A DNA stretch of 35,870 nucleotides from an uncultured bacterium (lineage in GTDB: Bacteria; Actinomycetota; Coriobacteriia; Coriobacteriales; Coriobacteriaceae), in the NCBI GenBank assembly GCA_905216145.1, contig CAJMST010000019.1:1-35870 (forward strand). Reading direction: 5' to 3'. A program made the position numbers and the translations under genes. The notes under the pieces were generated by a model that worked only from the letters and a program-made list of their open reading frames with translations, made no database searches and was not told the origin of the DNA. This document shows, piece after piece, positions 11,944 through 20,809 of the stretch (its first letter is position 1; every line of letters begins with the position of its first letter).

Positions 11944-13104
11944 TTACGCCGCGTCAAAATGGAAGCGAAGATAAACAATTCCGGGACCGCCATTGCCGCC
12001 CTTGCCGCCGGCACCGTAGTAGCCACCACCACCGCCGCCGCCAATTCCTCCATTCTTGGCACCAATATTTTGGGCTCCTCCGGCGCCACCGCAAGGAAAT
12101 CCACCAAGACCATAGCCATTATTATATGCGCCACCACCGGCTCCGCCACCTCCACCGGTTTTGACCCCAATGGAAGATTCATTAAATACAGGCACTGATG
12201 CAGACGAACCGTTAGCGCTAGGGGTAATCTCCCTATCGTAATATATACCGCCATCCCCATTTCCTGCTCCGGCCCCGGTTGATCCGGTGGCACCAAAACC
12301 TCCTAATGCAGTTAGTGTAGCTACGTTATTTAGGTATACAGTCGTTTCCCCACCATTTTTACCGTTTGGGTTTTCCCCAGATTGTCCTCCTTCTCCACCT
12401 GCGCCAACTACGATTTTTAAATCTGTGTCGCCAGAAATTGGAATATTTAATTTATTGTTTGCGTATCCTCCTCCACCACCGGCTCCGCCACATCCATTAG
12501 TACTTGCGGAATAATTACCGCCACCGCCGCCACCGCCGCTGGCAAACATATCAAGCGTTTTTGCCATCGACGAGATTTTGGCAGTTTTACTCGAACTGAT
12601 TGTCAGCATATCGGTAACGTTCTCCAGCGTCAGTGTCACATCGGTGATCGTTCCGGTTTTTGTAACCGTCTGCGCTGCGGGCGCTTTCTGGTCGATGTAC
12701 GGCGAGGTACAGCCGATGGACACGCTTGCACTGGCGCTTTTGCCGAGCACAGTCCCGTCTGCGCCGGTCACCAGTGTCGAGCCGGTCAGCGGCTGGATGC
12801 CGCTCACGGTCGCGCCCTCAACGGGCGAGCCGTCGGCAAGCTGCACCCTGACGCGGTAACCGTAAACGCCCTGGCCCAAGACGAGCGCGACAAAGGCGTC
12901 GTCGGGCACAGCGTCGGTGCCGAGACCGAGCAGCGCCGCGGTGGAATCCTTGAGAAGGCTCGCCTTGTTGAGCGGCGTGCCCTCCTGCGTGGGCTGGTCG
13001 TCCAAGCCTAAATACTCATAACGGAGAAACGTCCCATCAGCGTCGTACACGCCGTACCGCAATGCGCCATTTCCCAGTACCTTTGTTGGGGTCCGGTCTC
13101 TCAT
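11944..13104 (-). CDS. Glycine-rich tail fibre protein (386 aa)
   Basis: The N-terminus (TKVLGNGALRYGVYDADGTF, then YLGLDDQPTQEGTPLNKASL) is a baseplate or fibre attachment type. A beta domain with carboxypeptidase-like features (VRVQLADGSPVEGATVSGIQ) follows. The C-terminal half (from about residue 190) is a glycine-rich domain with many GGGG and GAGG runs, ending GGPGIVYLRFHFDAA. This fold is known in phage receptor-tip proteins (glycine-rich adhesin type). It probably contacts the host surface. The start overlaps the preceding fibre gene by 4 bp. Confidence 0.75.
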   Translation of the reverse strand: MRDRTPTKVLGNGALRYGVYDADGTFLRYEYLGLDDQPTQEGTPLNKASLLKDSTAALLGLGTDAVPDDAFVALVLGQGVYGYRVRVQLADGSPVEGATVSGIQPLTGSTLVTGADGTVLGKSASASVSIGCTSPYIDQKAPAAQTVTKTGTITDVTLTLENVTDMLTISSSKTAKISSMAKTLDMFASGGGGGGGNYSASTNGCGGAGGGGGYANNKLNIPISGDTDLKIVVGAGGEGGQSGENPNGKNGGETTVYLNNVATLTALGGFGATGSTGAGAGNGDGGIYYDREITPSANGSSASVPVFNESSIGVKTGGGGGAGGGAYNNGYGLGGFPCGGAGGAQNIGAKNGGIGGGGGGGYYGAGGKGGNGGPGIVYLRFHFDAA

Positions 13105-14324
13105 GCAATCACTCCTTTACTACCGCAGACAGTTACGCCGCAGTGGCGGGATGCTGCGGGCATATTTTGCAGGATAAAATCTATATCCGCTAAAATTTGC
13201 TCAATGTTGTTGGCCTTGACGTAGTCCAGCCCCGCCATGCTCGCCGGAGCATCCGGCGTGGACTGCATGACCGCGATCTGGCCGCGCAGCGTGACAATGT
13301 TCTGCCGGTACGCCTCCATCTGCGAGGCGGTCGGCGCGTCGCTCGTCAGCCAGTCCTTTTTGACCGTCACGGGGCAGGCGTAGCCAAGCGCCGTGAAGCG
13401 GCCCGCGATGTACTCCACCGCCGCGCCCACGCGGTTGAGGTCGGAGGCGTTGTAAAAGCCCTTGTCGGTCTCATTCTCCACGTCCGCGCGCGTGCGGTCG
13501 GTGATGAGCTCCAACTGCACAAGGACCAACAACGTCACGGCCGCGCTTTCCCCGGCGTCATTGTAGGCGGTCAGCGTGTAAGTGCAGAGTGCGATTTCGT
13601 CCGGGACGGTGTCGGTGTAGGTCGTGCCGGTCTGATCCGCGATCTGTACGCCGTCCCGTTTGAGACGGTAGCCGGCTGCGTTTGCCGATGCGGCCCAGCT
13701 TAACGCAACGGTTTGACCGGATACGGAGGCGGCAAAATTTGTCGGGGCATCCGGCTCGTAAACAACTTCCGGCCCTGCCGTAAAGCTGCCCGTTCCCGCG
13801 TTGGCGTAAAACCGTGCGCCGACGGTGTCGTACAGGCCGACCGCGCCGGAGTCGTTCTTGCAGGGGACAAAATCGCGAACGAGCGTGCCGCTTTTTTTGA
13901 TTGAGAACGCATAGAGTTTCACAGCAGCCGGGTACAAACGGACATTGCCGTTATTAAAGCGAATTGCAAAAATCAGTATAGTGTCCGGAATGGGAACGCC
14001 GATTGGTCTGTTTAGTGTAACGCCGTTGATGGTCGCGTACATGGTTCCATCGGCTATGCGCTGCTGCATTTTTATCCGTGCGGTTTGCGTGAAACTTAAA
14101 TCTGCATAGTTGTATTCAAAAAGATTGTTTTGATAAATAGAGTTGTATGCATAACTGCCGGAATTCTGTTGAACTCCGTATATGTAATGCGGCAGAATTT
14201 GCTCGACTTCCAGATCAAGGTCGATTGTCGTATTCGACGTTTCAACAACGCCGGTGTTGACGTACTGCGTTCCGCTGCTCCGAATGTACTCCAGCTGTGT
14301 ATACCCGCTTGGTAATCCGCTCAT
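13101..14324 (-). CDS. Tail fibre / receptor-binding protein with lectin-like and FnIII domains (407 aa)
   Basis: ATG 14324 follows AAGGAGGAG and overlaps the upstream stop. The N-terminus MSGLPSGYTQLEYIRSSGTQ, then YVNTGV, opens a concanavalin-A/LamG-like beta-sandwich common in gut phage fibres. About residues 220-300 form a fibronectin type III domain (APTNFAASVSGQTVALSWAA ... GYRLKRDGVQIAD). The C-terminal region is helical. FnIII and lectin-like modules on phage tails usually aid weak carbohydrate binding. The role as adhesin is inferred from domains and position. Confidence 0.75.
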   Translation of the reverse strand: MSGLPSGYTQLEYIRSSGTQYVNTGVVETSNTTIDLDLEVEQILPHYIYGVQQNSGSYAYNSIYQNNLFEYNYADLSFTQTARIKMQQRIADGTMYATINGVTLNRPIGVPIPDTILIFAIRFNNGNVRLYPAAVKLYAFSIKKSGTLVRDFVPCKNDSGAVGLYDTVGARFYANAGTGSFTAGPEVVYEPDAPTNFAASVSGQTVALSWAASANAAGYRLKRDGVQIADQTGTTYTDTVPDEIALCTYTLTAYNDAGESAAVTLLVLVQLELITDRTRADVENETDKGFYNASDLNRVGAAVEYIAGRFTALGYACPVTVKKDWLTSDAPTASQMEAYRQNIVTLRGQIAVMQSTPDAPASMAGLDYVKANNIEQILADIDFILQNMPAASRHCGVTVCGSKGVIA

Positions 14325-16435
14325 GCGCTCTCCTCCTTGTCCCAGTACACCACCACGCAGCCGCTTGCACCAATCGCGCCGGACGTACCCTTGCCAGGCT
14401 CCACGTCCACGATCCACCGGCTCCCTGCGGGGCTTCCGTCCGGGTGGTACTGTTTTTCCTTGTGCCGCTCGCCCTTGTTGCCGCCCCTGCCGCCCTTGCC
14501 GCCGTCGCCTGTGCCCGATTTGGGCACGGCCACGCCTGTGCGGGCGAAGCTGTCGCCGCTTTGGATGTCGGTAAAGCCGTTCGGGTAGCGCTGCCCGTTA
14601 GCGGAGGAGTAGACGCCGAAGGTGGAAGCCTCGCCGATGGTGATGGCAAAGGTCTGCTGCTCGTTGATCTGAATGGTGTCCGCCCAAACAAGGCCGCCGA
14701 GACCGTCCGTGCCGTCCGCGCCCGCCGCGTCAAAGTCGCCGTCCGCGCCCGCCGTGCCGTTGCCGCCGTGCCCGACGAGGATCACGCGCAGCCGCGTCTT
14801 GCCCGCCGGGGCCGTCCACGATCCGCTCTCGGTAAAGACCGCGCGCTCGGTGTAGAGATACGAGCCGTCCGCCCGCAAGAGCTTGCTCTGGCAGCCCTGC
14901 AACACGCCGTCCGAGAATTGAAACGTCTGGTAGATGCGCCGCGCCGTGGTCGCGCTGCTCTCGTCGAGCCACACGGTGTCCACGTCGCCGATCTCGCTTG
15001 CGGGGTCGCCGCGCCCCGTCAGCTCCAGCTGGTTGCCGCCGTAACACGATAGGATCAGCCGCGCCGCCGTGAGCGCCTGCGCCTGCGTGTGCAGAAACGG
15101 GTTCTCGATGGTCACGGTCTTCTCGCTGCTCGTGGAGTTACCCGAGACGACGTACTCCGTCCCATCCGAGAGGTGGAAAATGAGCGACGCGAGGGACTGG
15201 TTGGCCTTCATCGTCGGGTAGTTGACGAGGTTTTCCAGCGTGATCTTGCTGCCCTGATTCCACAGCGGTTCCACCGCGAGTTTGCCGGTCTCCGCGTCCG
15301 CGCGCGGCCATGTGCCGGTTGCCATGCAGGCCCAGCGCAGGATGTCGCCGCACTTCTTCCCGCTCACCGCGGCGCGGCTCGAGGCCGTGACCGCGAGGTC
15401 AGCATAGTCCGCGTCCACCGTGTAGCGGCTTGCAAAGTTGGTGCCGAGCTGAGAAACGAGCGAAGCGATCCAGCCAGAGAGCGTGATGGGCAGCACCGTC
15501 GGCGCGAGGTACGCGCGGTCGGCCAGCAGCCCGATGATGTCCACAAGGTCCCACTGCATCGTCAGGCCGTTGTCGCCGGTCTTCCAGCCGTCGGAGTATT
15601 GGTAGAAGACGCCCACGCGCTTATACTCCACGCTGCCGTCCGCAAGCCGCACGCCGATGTAGGTCTCTACGCCCTGCCGCTCCTCGATGCTCTGGAACAA
15701 ACCCGACTTGCTCCGCGGCTCAAAGCGCCGCGAGAGGTTGTCCATCTTGAGCGTGCAGGTGCCGTAGGGCGGCGACAGGCAGCTCACGTCGCCCTGCTGC
15801 TTGCAGTCAAAGGCCGCGACGATGTCCTCCGTCCACTCCTCGTACACGCCCGGCAGGATCTCCACCACGCGCATCCGGCGCGAGGGAAGGCTCCATTTGG
15901 TTACGGTCACGCGGATGGTGTCGGGCGTCTGCACGGTGAAGCCCTCAAAAACGACCGCGCTCGCCGTGTTGCCGGTGACGGTCTTGGTAAAAAAGGTCTG
16001 CCCGGCGCTCAGGACCTCCACCGTGAAGTCCTCGGCCACACCCTCGAGCTCGTCGGTCGGGAAATAGACCGAGAATGCCTGCAGCACGCTGACGTCGGAA
16101 AACGTGATCGCCGCCCAGGCGGGAGAAGCAAAGCTGCCGTCCGCGCCGGAGAGCTGCGCATCCGCGACGCCCATGTGCTCGCTCACCTGATAGTCGTCCG
16201 GAAAGATGTTGAAGGAGCCGTCCAGCAGCCAGCGGTCCTGCTCCAGCGTCGCGTAGCGGGCCGTCGTGAAGCGGTAATCGTAGAGCTCCGCGGTCTTCGC
16301 CCAGGGCGCGAGGCTGTCCGCGCTGCCGCCGGTGAGCTGCATGTCCGGGTCGATGATGTGGATGACGGCCTTGAGCAGCACGCGCCGCGTGTCGCCGGTG
16401 ATGGCGGCGAGATACGCCGCCGAGGACTCAATCAT
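14321..16435 (-). CDS. Large baseplate/tail tip protein with glycine-rich C-terminus (704 aa)
   Basis: This is the first large gene after the tape measure and the small tail protein. It begins MIESSAAYLAAITGDTRRVL and has a long beta-rich region typical of phage tail-tip proteins (EEWTEDIVAAFDCKQQGDVS, DLVDIIGLLADRAYLAPTVL). The last about 190 residues (GHGGNGTAGADGDFDAAGAD ... SGAIGASGCVVVYWDKEESA) form a glycine-rich domain like the end of the 386-aa fibre. VPKSGT at 637-642 is encoded by one dispersed-palindrome copy. It probably forms the baseplate hub or side fibre. Confidence 0.72.
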   Translation of the reverse strand: MIESSAAYLAAITGDTRRVLLKAVIHIIDPDMQLTGGSADSLAPWAKTAELYDYRFTTARYATLEQDRWLLDGSFNIFPDDYQVSEHMGVADAQLSGADGSFASPAWAAITFSDVSVLQAFSVYFPTDELEGVAEDFTVEVLSAGQTFFTKTVTGNTASAVVFEGFTVQTPDTIRVTVTKWSLPSRRMRVVEILPGVYEEWTEDIVAAFDCKQQGDVSCLSPPYGTCTLKMDNLSRRFEPRSKSGLFQSIEERQGVETYIGVRLADGSVEYKRVGVFYQYSDGWKTGDNGLTMQWDLVDIIGLLADRAYLAPTVLPITLSGWIASLVSQLGTNFASRYTVDADYADLAVTASSRAAVSGKKCGDILRWACMATGTWPRADAETGKLAVEPLWNQGSKITLENLVNYPTMKANQSLASLIFHLSDGTEYVVSGNSTSSEKTVTIENPFLHTQAQALTAARLILSCYGGNQLELTGRGDPASEIGDVDTVWLDESSATTARRIYQTFQFSDGVLQGCQSKLLRADGSYLYTERAVFTESGSWTAPAGKTRLRVILVGHGGNGTAGADGDFDAAGADGTDGLGGLVWADTIQINEQQTFAITIGEASTFGVYSSANGQRYPNGFTDIQSGDSFARTGVAVPKSGTGDGGKGGRGGNKGERHKEKQYHPDGSPAGSRWIVDVEPGKGTSGAIGASGCVVVYWDKEESA
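14511..14527. repeat. 17-bp dispersed palindrome, copy 3 (one mismatch)
   Basis: GTGCCCGATTTGGGCAC, the only imperfect copy. It encodes VPKSGT in the Gly-rich linker of the tail-tip protein and lacks the central GANTC. Confidence 0.85.
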
Positions 16436-16817
16436 GCGGCCTCACCTCCCGCAGCGTGAAGCCTACGTTGTGCCAGCGCGGCACGCCGTGGGAGGTAAAT
16501 GCGAAGGTCGGGTCGGTCAGACTCTCGACGAGCACCTCCGCGCTGACGAGCTCGTCTCCGTTGTCGGGCAGAAAGGCTGCCGTGAACGGCGTGCCGGCGC
16601 GGAGGACCGCGAGCGCCGCGCGGCAGGTCGTGTCGTCGATGTAGTCGGCGCTGTAGGTGATGCGCCAGACCTTGCCGCGCTCTTCGCTCACGACGCGGCC
16701 GGAGATCATCTCGACCTGCCGGCTGAGCGTCGCCGGATGCGCGCTGTAGCGGTCGCCGGAGACGTAAGGCAGCGCCACGCCGTCCAGGATAAGCTGTGTC
16801 GTCCGTACTTTCTTCAT
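16428..16817 (-). CDS. Small tail protein between tape measure and tail tip (129 aa)
   Basis: The product is beta-rich: MKKVRTTQLILDGVALPYVS, VEMISGRVVSEERGKVWRIT, and a C-terminal FTLREVRPHD. In siphophages this slot often encodes the distal tail (Dit) protein or a small adaptor; the sequence is too short and diverged to decide. It overlaps both neighbours by a few bases. Confidence 0.6.
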   Translation of the reverse strand: MKKVRTTQLILDGVALPYVSGDRYSAHPATLSRQVEMISGRVVSEERGKVWRITYSADYIDDTTCRAALAVLRAGTPFTAAFLPDNGDELVSAEVLVESLTDPTFAFTSHGVPRWHNVGFTLREVRPHD

Positions 16818-18469
16818 GCAGTCTCACCTACCTCCGGCGTCGAGCGGTTTACGGTGCGCAGGTCCTCGATCGTCTCGCGGTAGAACTCCTTTCCGTTGAC
16901 ATTCATGGTGCTCACGACGGTGACCTTCATGTCGCGGTTCATCGCCGCCATCGCATTGACCGCCTGCGCGAGCGAGGCGCGGAAGTCATGCGCGGTCATG
17001 GTGCGGCCGGTGCCGCCGTAGCGCTCGAGGGCGTTGTAGGCGTCCGCCTCGCCGCTCGTAAGCACGCGCTCGCCGCGGTGCAGCTCGGCGACGTAACCGT
17101 CGTAGGGCACGCGGTAAAGGCCCTCGGCATGGCTGCCGTCGATCTTGTAGCTGTCGAGCAGCGCCTGGTAGTCGCTCGCAGGCGTGCTTTCCGCCGCCGT
17201 GAACTCCTTCCATTCCTTGCTGTTGGAAATGCGGTCGTTGAGATCCTTGAGCCAGTTGATGGCCGTCTGGATCTTCTCGATCAGCCACGCGACCGCGTCC
17301 GCCGCCGCGTAGACGCCCTCGGCAAAGACGTCCTTTAAGCCCGCTGCGACCGGCGCGAGCGTTTCGCCGAGCTGCCCCATCGCCTCGTCGAGCTTCATCT
17401 GGGACTCGTTGTAGGCCACGACATCCTCGTTGGCGTCGCGCCATGCCTTGGCGGTTTCCGGCAAGCCTTGATTGGCAAGCTGGTCGAGCACAATCTGCGC
17501 GCGCTCGGCGGAATCGTTTGCTGCGGCGAGCTTCGCGTTGAACTCGTCCTCGCTCACGCCCGCCCAGTTGAGCACGTCGGCAAAGGTGCCCGTGACCTGC
17601 CCCGCCTGGATCGTCTCGTTGACCGACTCGGCGAGGCCGTCGATGGGGATGGAGTCGCCGTAGGTCGCCCACGCGCCGATGACCGAGTCGATCATGTCGC
17701 GCAGGTCGCCCTGCGCGAGACCGATGGCCTGCAGGTTTGCGACCGTTGTCGCCGTGGTCTGCGTGTCGCCGAGCACGCCGTAGAGATACTCGTAGGACTC
17801 CGCCGTCTGCTCGGCTGTGTAGCCCGCCGCCTGCGAGCTGGCCTCCAGCGTGCCCATGATCTTGCGGTATTCCTCGGTCTCGTCAACGATGCCGATAATG
17901 GCGTCGCTCGTCGCTTTGAGTCCGGCGACAACCGCGCCGCCGACGAGCATTTTCTTGAGGCTGCCGAGCTGCCCGATCAGATCGCCGATGCCGCCCTTGC
18001 CGCCGCCTGCGCCGTTGAAGTCGTCGGTGGCCTTTGCCGCGTCCTTGACCTGCTTGCCGTACTCGTCGATGCTCTTGGCGCACTTGTCGGCGCTCGTGCG
18101 GGCCTCGTCGAGGTAGCGCTCGTTGGAGCTCAGCTCGTCGTTGAGGTCAATGAGGTCGGTTTCCGCCTTTTCCAGCTGCCGCTTGAAGCGCATGACGGCC
18201 TCGTCGTTTTCGCCATAGGCTTCGCCGCAGTCCTCAATGGCGGTCTGCAGCTTGGCGATCTTGTCGATCTGCTTCTGCTGCGCCTCGCGCAGCAAATCGT
18301 TTTTTGTGGTCAAAGCCTCGATGCTGTTCGCCTGCCCGCGGAATTCCGCGTCGGCGCGCTTCATCTTGTCGCTCAGAAGCCCGATCTCCTGGTTGACCTT
18401 GCCGAGCTCCTTTTTGTATTCCTTCTCGCCCTCCAGCGTCAGCCGCGTGGCGATGGTGCGTGTGGCCAC
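16814..18469 (-). CDS. Tail tape measure protein (551 aa)
   Basis: A long N-terminal coiled coil (EKEYKKELGKVNQEIGLLSD, AEFRGQANSIEALTTKNDLL, QLEKAETDLIDLNDELSSNE) is followed by a hydrophobic helix (LVGGAVVAGLKATSDAIIGI) and Ala/Gly-rich helical regions with a second hydrophobic stretch. Its position after the tail chaperone gene fits the tape measure. The length predicts a short tail (roughly 80 nm at 1.5 Å per residue). Confidence 0.88.
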   Translation of the reverse strand: MATRTIATRLTLEGEKEYKKELGKVNQEIGLLSDKMKRADAEFRGQANSIEALTTKNDLLREAQQKQIDKIAKLQTAIEDCGEAYGENDEAVMRFKRQLEKAETDLIDLNDELSSNERYLDEARTSADKCAKSIDEYGKQVKDAAKATDDFNGAGGGKGGIGDLIGQLGSLKKMLVGGAVVAGLKATSDAIIGIVDETEEYRKIMGTLEASSQAAGYTAEQTAESYEYLYGVLGDTQTTATTVANLQAIGLAQGDLRDMIDSVIGAWATYGDSIPIDGLAESVNETIQAGQVTGTFADVLNWAGVSEDEFNAKLAAANDSAERAQIVLDQLANQGLPETAKAWRDANEDVVAYNESQMKLDEAMGQLGETLAPVAAGLKDVFAEGVYAAADAVAWLIEKIQTAINWLKDLNDRISNSKEWKEFTAAESTPASDYQALLDSYKIDGSHAEGLYRVPYDGYVAELHRGERVLTSGEADAYNALERYGGTGRTMTAHDFRASLAQAVNAMAAMNRDMKVTVVSTMNVNGKEFYRETIEDLRTVNRSTPEVGETA

Positions 18470-19003
18470 TTACTCCCAGCTCCTTTCCCGGGGGACTTTG
18501 CGCGCCTCCAGCGCGAGGAGATCAACGAGCTCTCCCGGCGTCAGGATCATCGTCTCGCGCAGGCTCAGATGCAATCGCTGCGTGCCCACATGGCGCAGCA
18601 GCAGCGCTAAATTCTCGTTTTTTTTTTGAAGCTCTTGCAAAATGAGGTCAACTTCCTCTTCCTCGTCGTCCTCGTCGCGCTCGCGCCGGAAGGCCTGCTC
18701 ATAGACCGCGCTGAGCGCGCGCCTCGCGTCCAGCGCGTCGAACGGGGCCATATTCGCGCGGAAATAGCTCTCCGGCACGATGGGCCGCCGATCAAGCCCT
18801 TCCCAGCGCCGCACGAGCTCGCCCTGCTCGCTCAGCTTCCACAAAAGCCAGCACAGCGCGTCAAAGCTCGCTTTGTCGCTGCCGCGGTAGAGGTCGGGGA
18901 TATCCTTTTCCGTGCCGAAGCGGTCATAGATGTCCGTGAGCGCCGCGGCGTTCAGGCACAGCGTGAAGGTGTGCCCCTTGAGTTTCCATTCGGTCTTTCG
19001 CAT
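18470..19003 (-). CDS. Tail assembly chaperone (gpG/GT-like, 177 aa)
   Basis: It sits between the major tail and tape-measure genes, as lambda G/GT does. N-terminal part: MRKTEWKLKGHTFTLCLNAA, ALTDIYDRFGTEKDIPDLYR. The middle is very acidic (ERDEDDEEEEVDLILQELQK). Its C-terminal part (HLSLRETMILTPGELVDLLA) resembles the 'T' segment of Gram-positive tail chaperones. Ten A residues on the coding strand (18618-18627, reading QKKN) contain a classical A-AAA-AAC slippery site, so a -1 shift could give a product ending about 30 codons later in another frame. Whether the shift occurs is untested. Confidence 0.75.
   Translation of the reverse strand: MRKTEWKLKGHTFTLCLNAAALTDIYDRFGTEKDIPDLYRGSDKASFDALCWLLWKLSEQGELVRRWEGLDRRPIVPESYFRANMAPFDALDARRALSAVYEQAFRRERDEDDEEEEVDLILQELQKKNENLALLLRHVGTQRLHLSLRETMILTPGELVDLLALEARKVPRERSWE
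18618..18627 (-). other. A10 run with A-AAA-AAC slippery heptamer
   Basis: The coding strand of the tail chaperone gene reads C-A10-CGAG here. The final A6C is the standard -1 frameshift heptamer and is in the correct phase (AAA-AAC codons). The -1 frame stays open for about 30 codons. Possible programmed frameshifting, as in most siphophage tail chaperone genes. Confidence 0.5.
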
Positions 19004-19021
19004 ATTTGTCTCCTATGCCGG

Positions 19022-19051
19022 AAACGGGCGGAGAAAGGTCCCCGCCCGTTT
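19022..19051 (-). terminator. Hairpin after the major tail gene
   Basis: AAACGGGCGG (19022-19031) pairs with CCGCCCGTTT (19042-19051) around a 10-nt loop, 4 nt after the major tail stop. There is no long T-run, so it likely attenuates, helping make more major tail protein than downstream tail proteins. Confidence 0.6.
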
Positions 19052-19054
19052 GTC

Positions 19055-19633
19055 TCAGCTCGCGCTTTCTGTGAATTTGCTGTCGATCCAGGCCTGCGCC
19101 AAGGCCTCGGTGTCAAGGGCCTTGGACTCGATCTTGCTCTTGCGGCAGGCAGGCACCGTGCCGTGGAAGCTCAGATCGTCGCCCGTCAGCTGGATCGATG
19201 TGCCCTTGGTGTTGTAGGTCACGCCCTGCCGCACGGCCTGCACCTTGGGATAGAAAATGCCCTTGTAGAACACTTTGCCCTTGTACTTTCGCTTCGAGAT
19301 CAATCCGAGGCCGCCCTGTGGGGACTCGTCGTCGAAGCTGTAGCTCAGATCGCCGTCCGAGCTCAGATTGGAGCCGAACACCGCGGCTGCAACCGCGTTT
19401 TCCAGCTCCGTCACGGAGGTGGAAACGTCGTAATCCGCGACCTCGTCCACGCGGTCCTCGACCGCGTTGTCGCCGCTGATCTCCGCCGACTGCACGTTCA
19501 CCGTGTCCGCCACGGTAATGAGCGAGCCAAGGTGGACCTTCGTGCCGTATTTCGGCAGCTTCGCCGCGTTCGTGTCGGGGTCGGTCTCCGCGAACGGCGC
19601 GAAATAGAGATAGGATGCGCCATATTTTGCCAT
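19055..19633 (-). CDS. Major tail (tube) protein, phi13 family (192 aa)
   Basis: The protein has the pattern of phi13-type siphophage major tail proteins: MAKYGASYLYFAPFAETDPD, DTVNVQSAEISGDNAVEDRV, SVTELENAVAAAVFGSN, YKGKVFYKGIFYPKVQAVRQ, GTSIQLTGDDLSFHGTVPAC. It would polymerise as hexamer rings into the tail tube. The gene lies after the HK97-gp10-like gene and before the tail chaperone gene, the canonical order. A hairpin follows it. Confidence 0.87.
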   Translation of the reverse strand: MAKYGASYLYFAPFAETDPDTNAAKLPKYGTKVHLGSLITVADTVNVQSAEISGDNAVEDRVDEVADYDVSTSVTELENAVAAAVFGSNLSSDGDLSYSFDDESPQGGLGLISKRKYKGKVFYKGIFYPKVQAVRQGVTYNTKGTSIQLTGDDLSFHGTVPACRKSKIESKALDTEALAQAWIDSKFTESAS

Positions 19634-19645
19634 TGTGTGCCCTCC

Positions 19646-20116
19646 TTACAGGTCTTTTGATTTGAGCCAGTCGTCATAGACGCTGAACTCCGCCGCGGTC
19701 ACGGCGTCGGTGCACTCGGCGTTCGCCTGCGCCATCCACTGCTTGCCGGGGATGTTGCGCCGCGGCGCGCCGAACTCCTGAATGAAACCGACGTCATTGT
19801 TGGTCGAGCGGCGGCGTGCGCCTTTTTTGCGCGGCTTGCGGATGACCGGCTTGCCGCGTGAGCCGCTCGGCAGCACAAGCACTGCCGGCGCGTTATTCTT
19901 GCGGCTGTCGACGTAGAGCTTCTGTTTGACCGTGATGCTGCCGGCAAGCTTGCCGGTGTCGACCAGCCCCAGCGCACGGATCTTCCGCCGCTGCGCCTCG
20001 GCTGCCACCTCGCCGCCTGCGGTCAGCATCTGCCGCTTGACGTCCTCGGGGATCTCTGCGATCTCCTGCACCGTCAGCGCGAGACCTTCGATGCCATCCG
20101 CCTTAAACTGCGCCAT
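19646..20116 (-). CDS. HK97 gp10-like tail/neck protein (156 aa)
   Basis: Begins MAQFKADGIEGLALTVQEIA, then VKRQMLTAGGEVAAEAQR and LVDTGKLAGSITVKQKLYVD, with the typical 'TGxLxxSI' motif of the HK97-gp10/minor capsid family, and IQEFGAPRRNIPGKQWMAQA near the end. It acts at the head-tail joining region. The start overlaps the upstream gene through ATG/TGA coupling. Confidence 0.85.
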   Translation of the reverse strand: MAQFKADGIEGLALTVQEIAEIPEDVKRQMLTAGGEVAAEAQRRKIRALGLVDTGKLAGSITVKQKLYVDSRKNNAPAVLVLPSGSRGKPVIRKPRKKGARRRSTNNDVGFIQEFGAPRRNIPGKQWMAQANAECTDAVTAAEFSVYDDWLKSKDL

Positions 20117-20465
20117 CGTCCTCGGCCTCGGTCAGCGCGTCGAACTCGAACACATAGTGCTGCCCGAGCTCGTCCGTCGCCGGCGAAATAGTCGGGATGG
20201 AGAACTCGTCCGTTTCCTCGATGGCCGCGGCCAGCGCCCGCCGTTTGGCGACGGTCGACGCCTTGAGCGGAGCAAGGTAGTGCAGCTGCACACGCGCGAG
20301 CCCGACGTCGATCCCGTCGTCGCCGGCAAGACCGGCGGTCTGCGTGTAGTCAAACGTGCAGTATTCCTCCGGCGGCGTCTCGCCCGCCTCTGTGAAGAGC
20401 AGATCCGGCACGCACACCGGCACGATCGGCGTCACGACCGCGATGATTCGCTCATTCAGCGTCAT
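20103..20465 (-). CDS. Tail terminator / completion protein (120 aa)
   Basis: MTLNERIIAVVTPIVPVCVP, ETPPEEYCTFDYTQTAGLAG and VQLHYLAPLKASTVAKRRAL fit small phage tail terminator or minor tail proteins located between the head-closure and major tail genes. ATG 20465 overlaps the upstream TGA and follows GGAGG. It caps or completes the tail tube before joining (inferred from order). Confidence 0.65.
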   Translation of the reverse strand: MTLNERIIAVVTPIVPVCVPDLLFTEAGETPPEEYCTFDYTQTAGLAGDDGIDVGLARVQLHYLAPLKASTVAKRRALAAAIEETDEFSIPTISPATDELGQHYVFEFDALTEAEDDGAV

Positions 20466-20809
20466 ACCTTGCCCTCCTGCGTGATGCGCTCGCACCAGAA
20501 CTCCATGTACTTCCCCTCGTCGCCGTAGGTGTTGACGTAGAGGATGTTGTAGTCGCGCCCGTCGTAGCGGATCAGGAGCCGCCGGTCAAGCAGCTCCGGG
20601 TTCGCGCGCGTGAGAAAGCGCACCTTTGCCTCGCCGAACTCCGCATTTGCCCGGATCAGCTCCGTGCCGCTCGTCTGCGAGAACTGCGCCCAGGTCTCGC
20701 GCACGGGCTCCGGCTCGCCGGGTACGTCGTAGCCGTCGGCGTCCTTTGCCGTCGTTTTCCGCAAAAGCTGGATGCGCTTTGAGAGCTTTCCTGCGTCAAC
20801 GTGCATCAC
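20462..20809 (-). CDS. Head closure protein (115 aa)
   Basis: MHVDAGKLSKRIQLLRKTTA, DVPGEPEPVRETWAQFSQTS and LLIRYDGRDYNILYVNTYGD match the SPP1 gp16 / HK97 gp7-type head-tail joining family ('KRI.......D.G......W......', 'I.Y.GR.Y.I..V'). It closes the connector after packaging. Confidence 0.84.
   Translation of the reverse strand: MMHVDAGKLSKRIQLLRKTTAKDADGYDVPGEPEPVRETWAQFSQTSGTELIRANAEFGEAKVRFLTRANPELLDRRLLIRYDGRDYNILYVNTYGDEGKYMEFWCERITQEGKV

Noticed and set aside
15089..16459. 456-aa plus-strand ORF
   Set aside because: It is antisense to the tail-tip gene; it is Arg/Ala/Val/His-rich with no domain, as expected for the opposite strand of GC-rich coding DNA.
17468..18610. 380-aa plus-strand ORF
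   Set aside because: It is antisense to the tape measure protein, which has clear coiled-coil and hydrophobic features.
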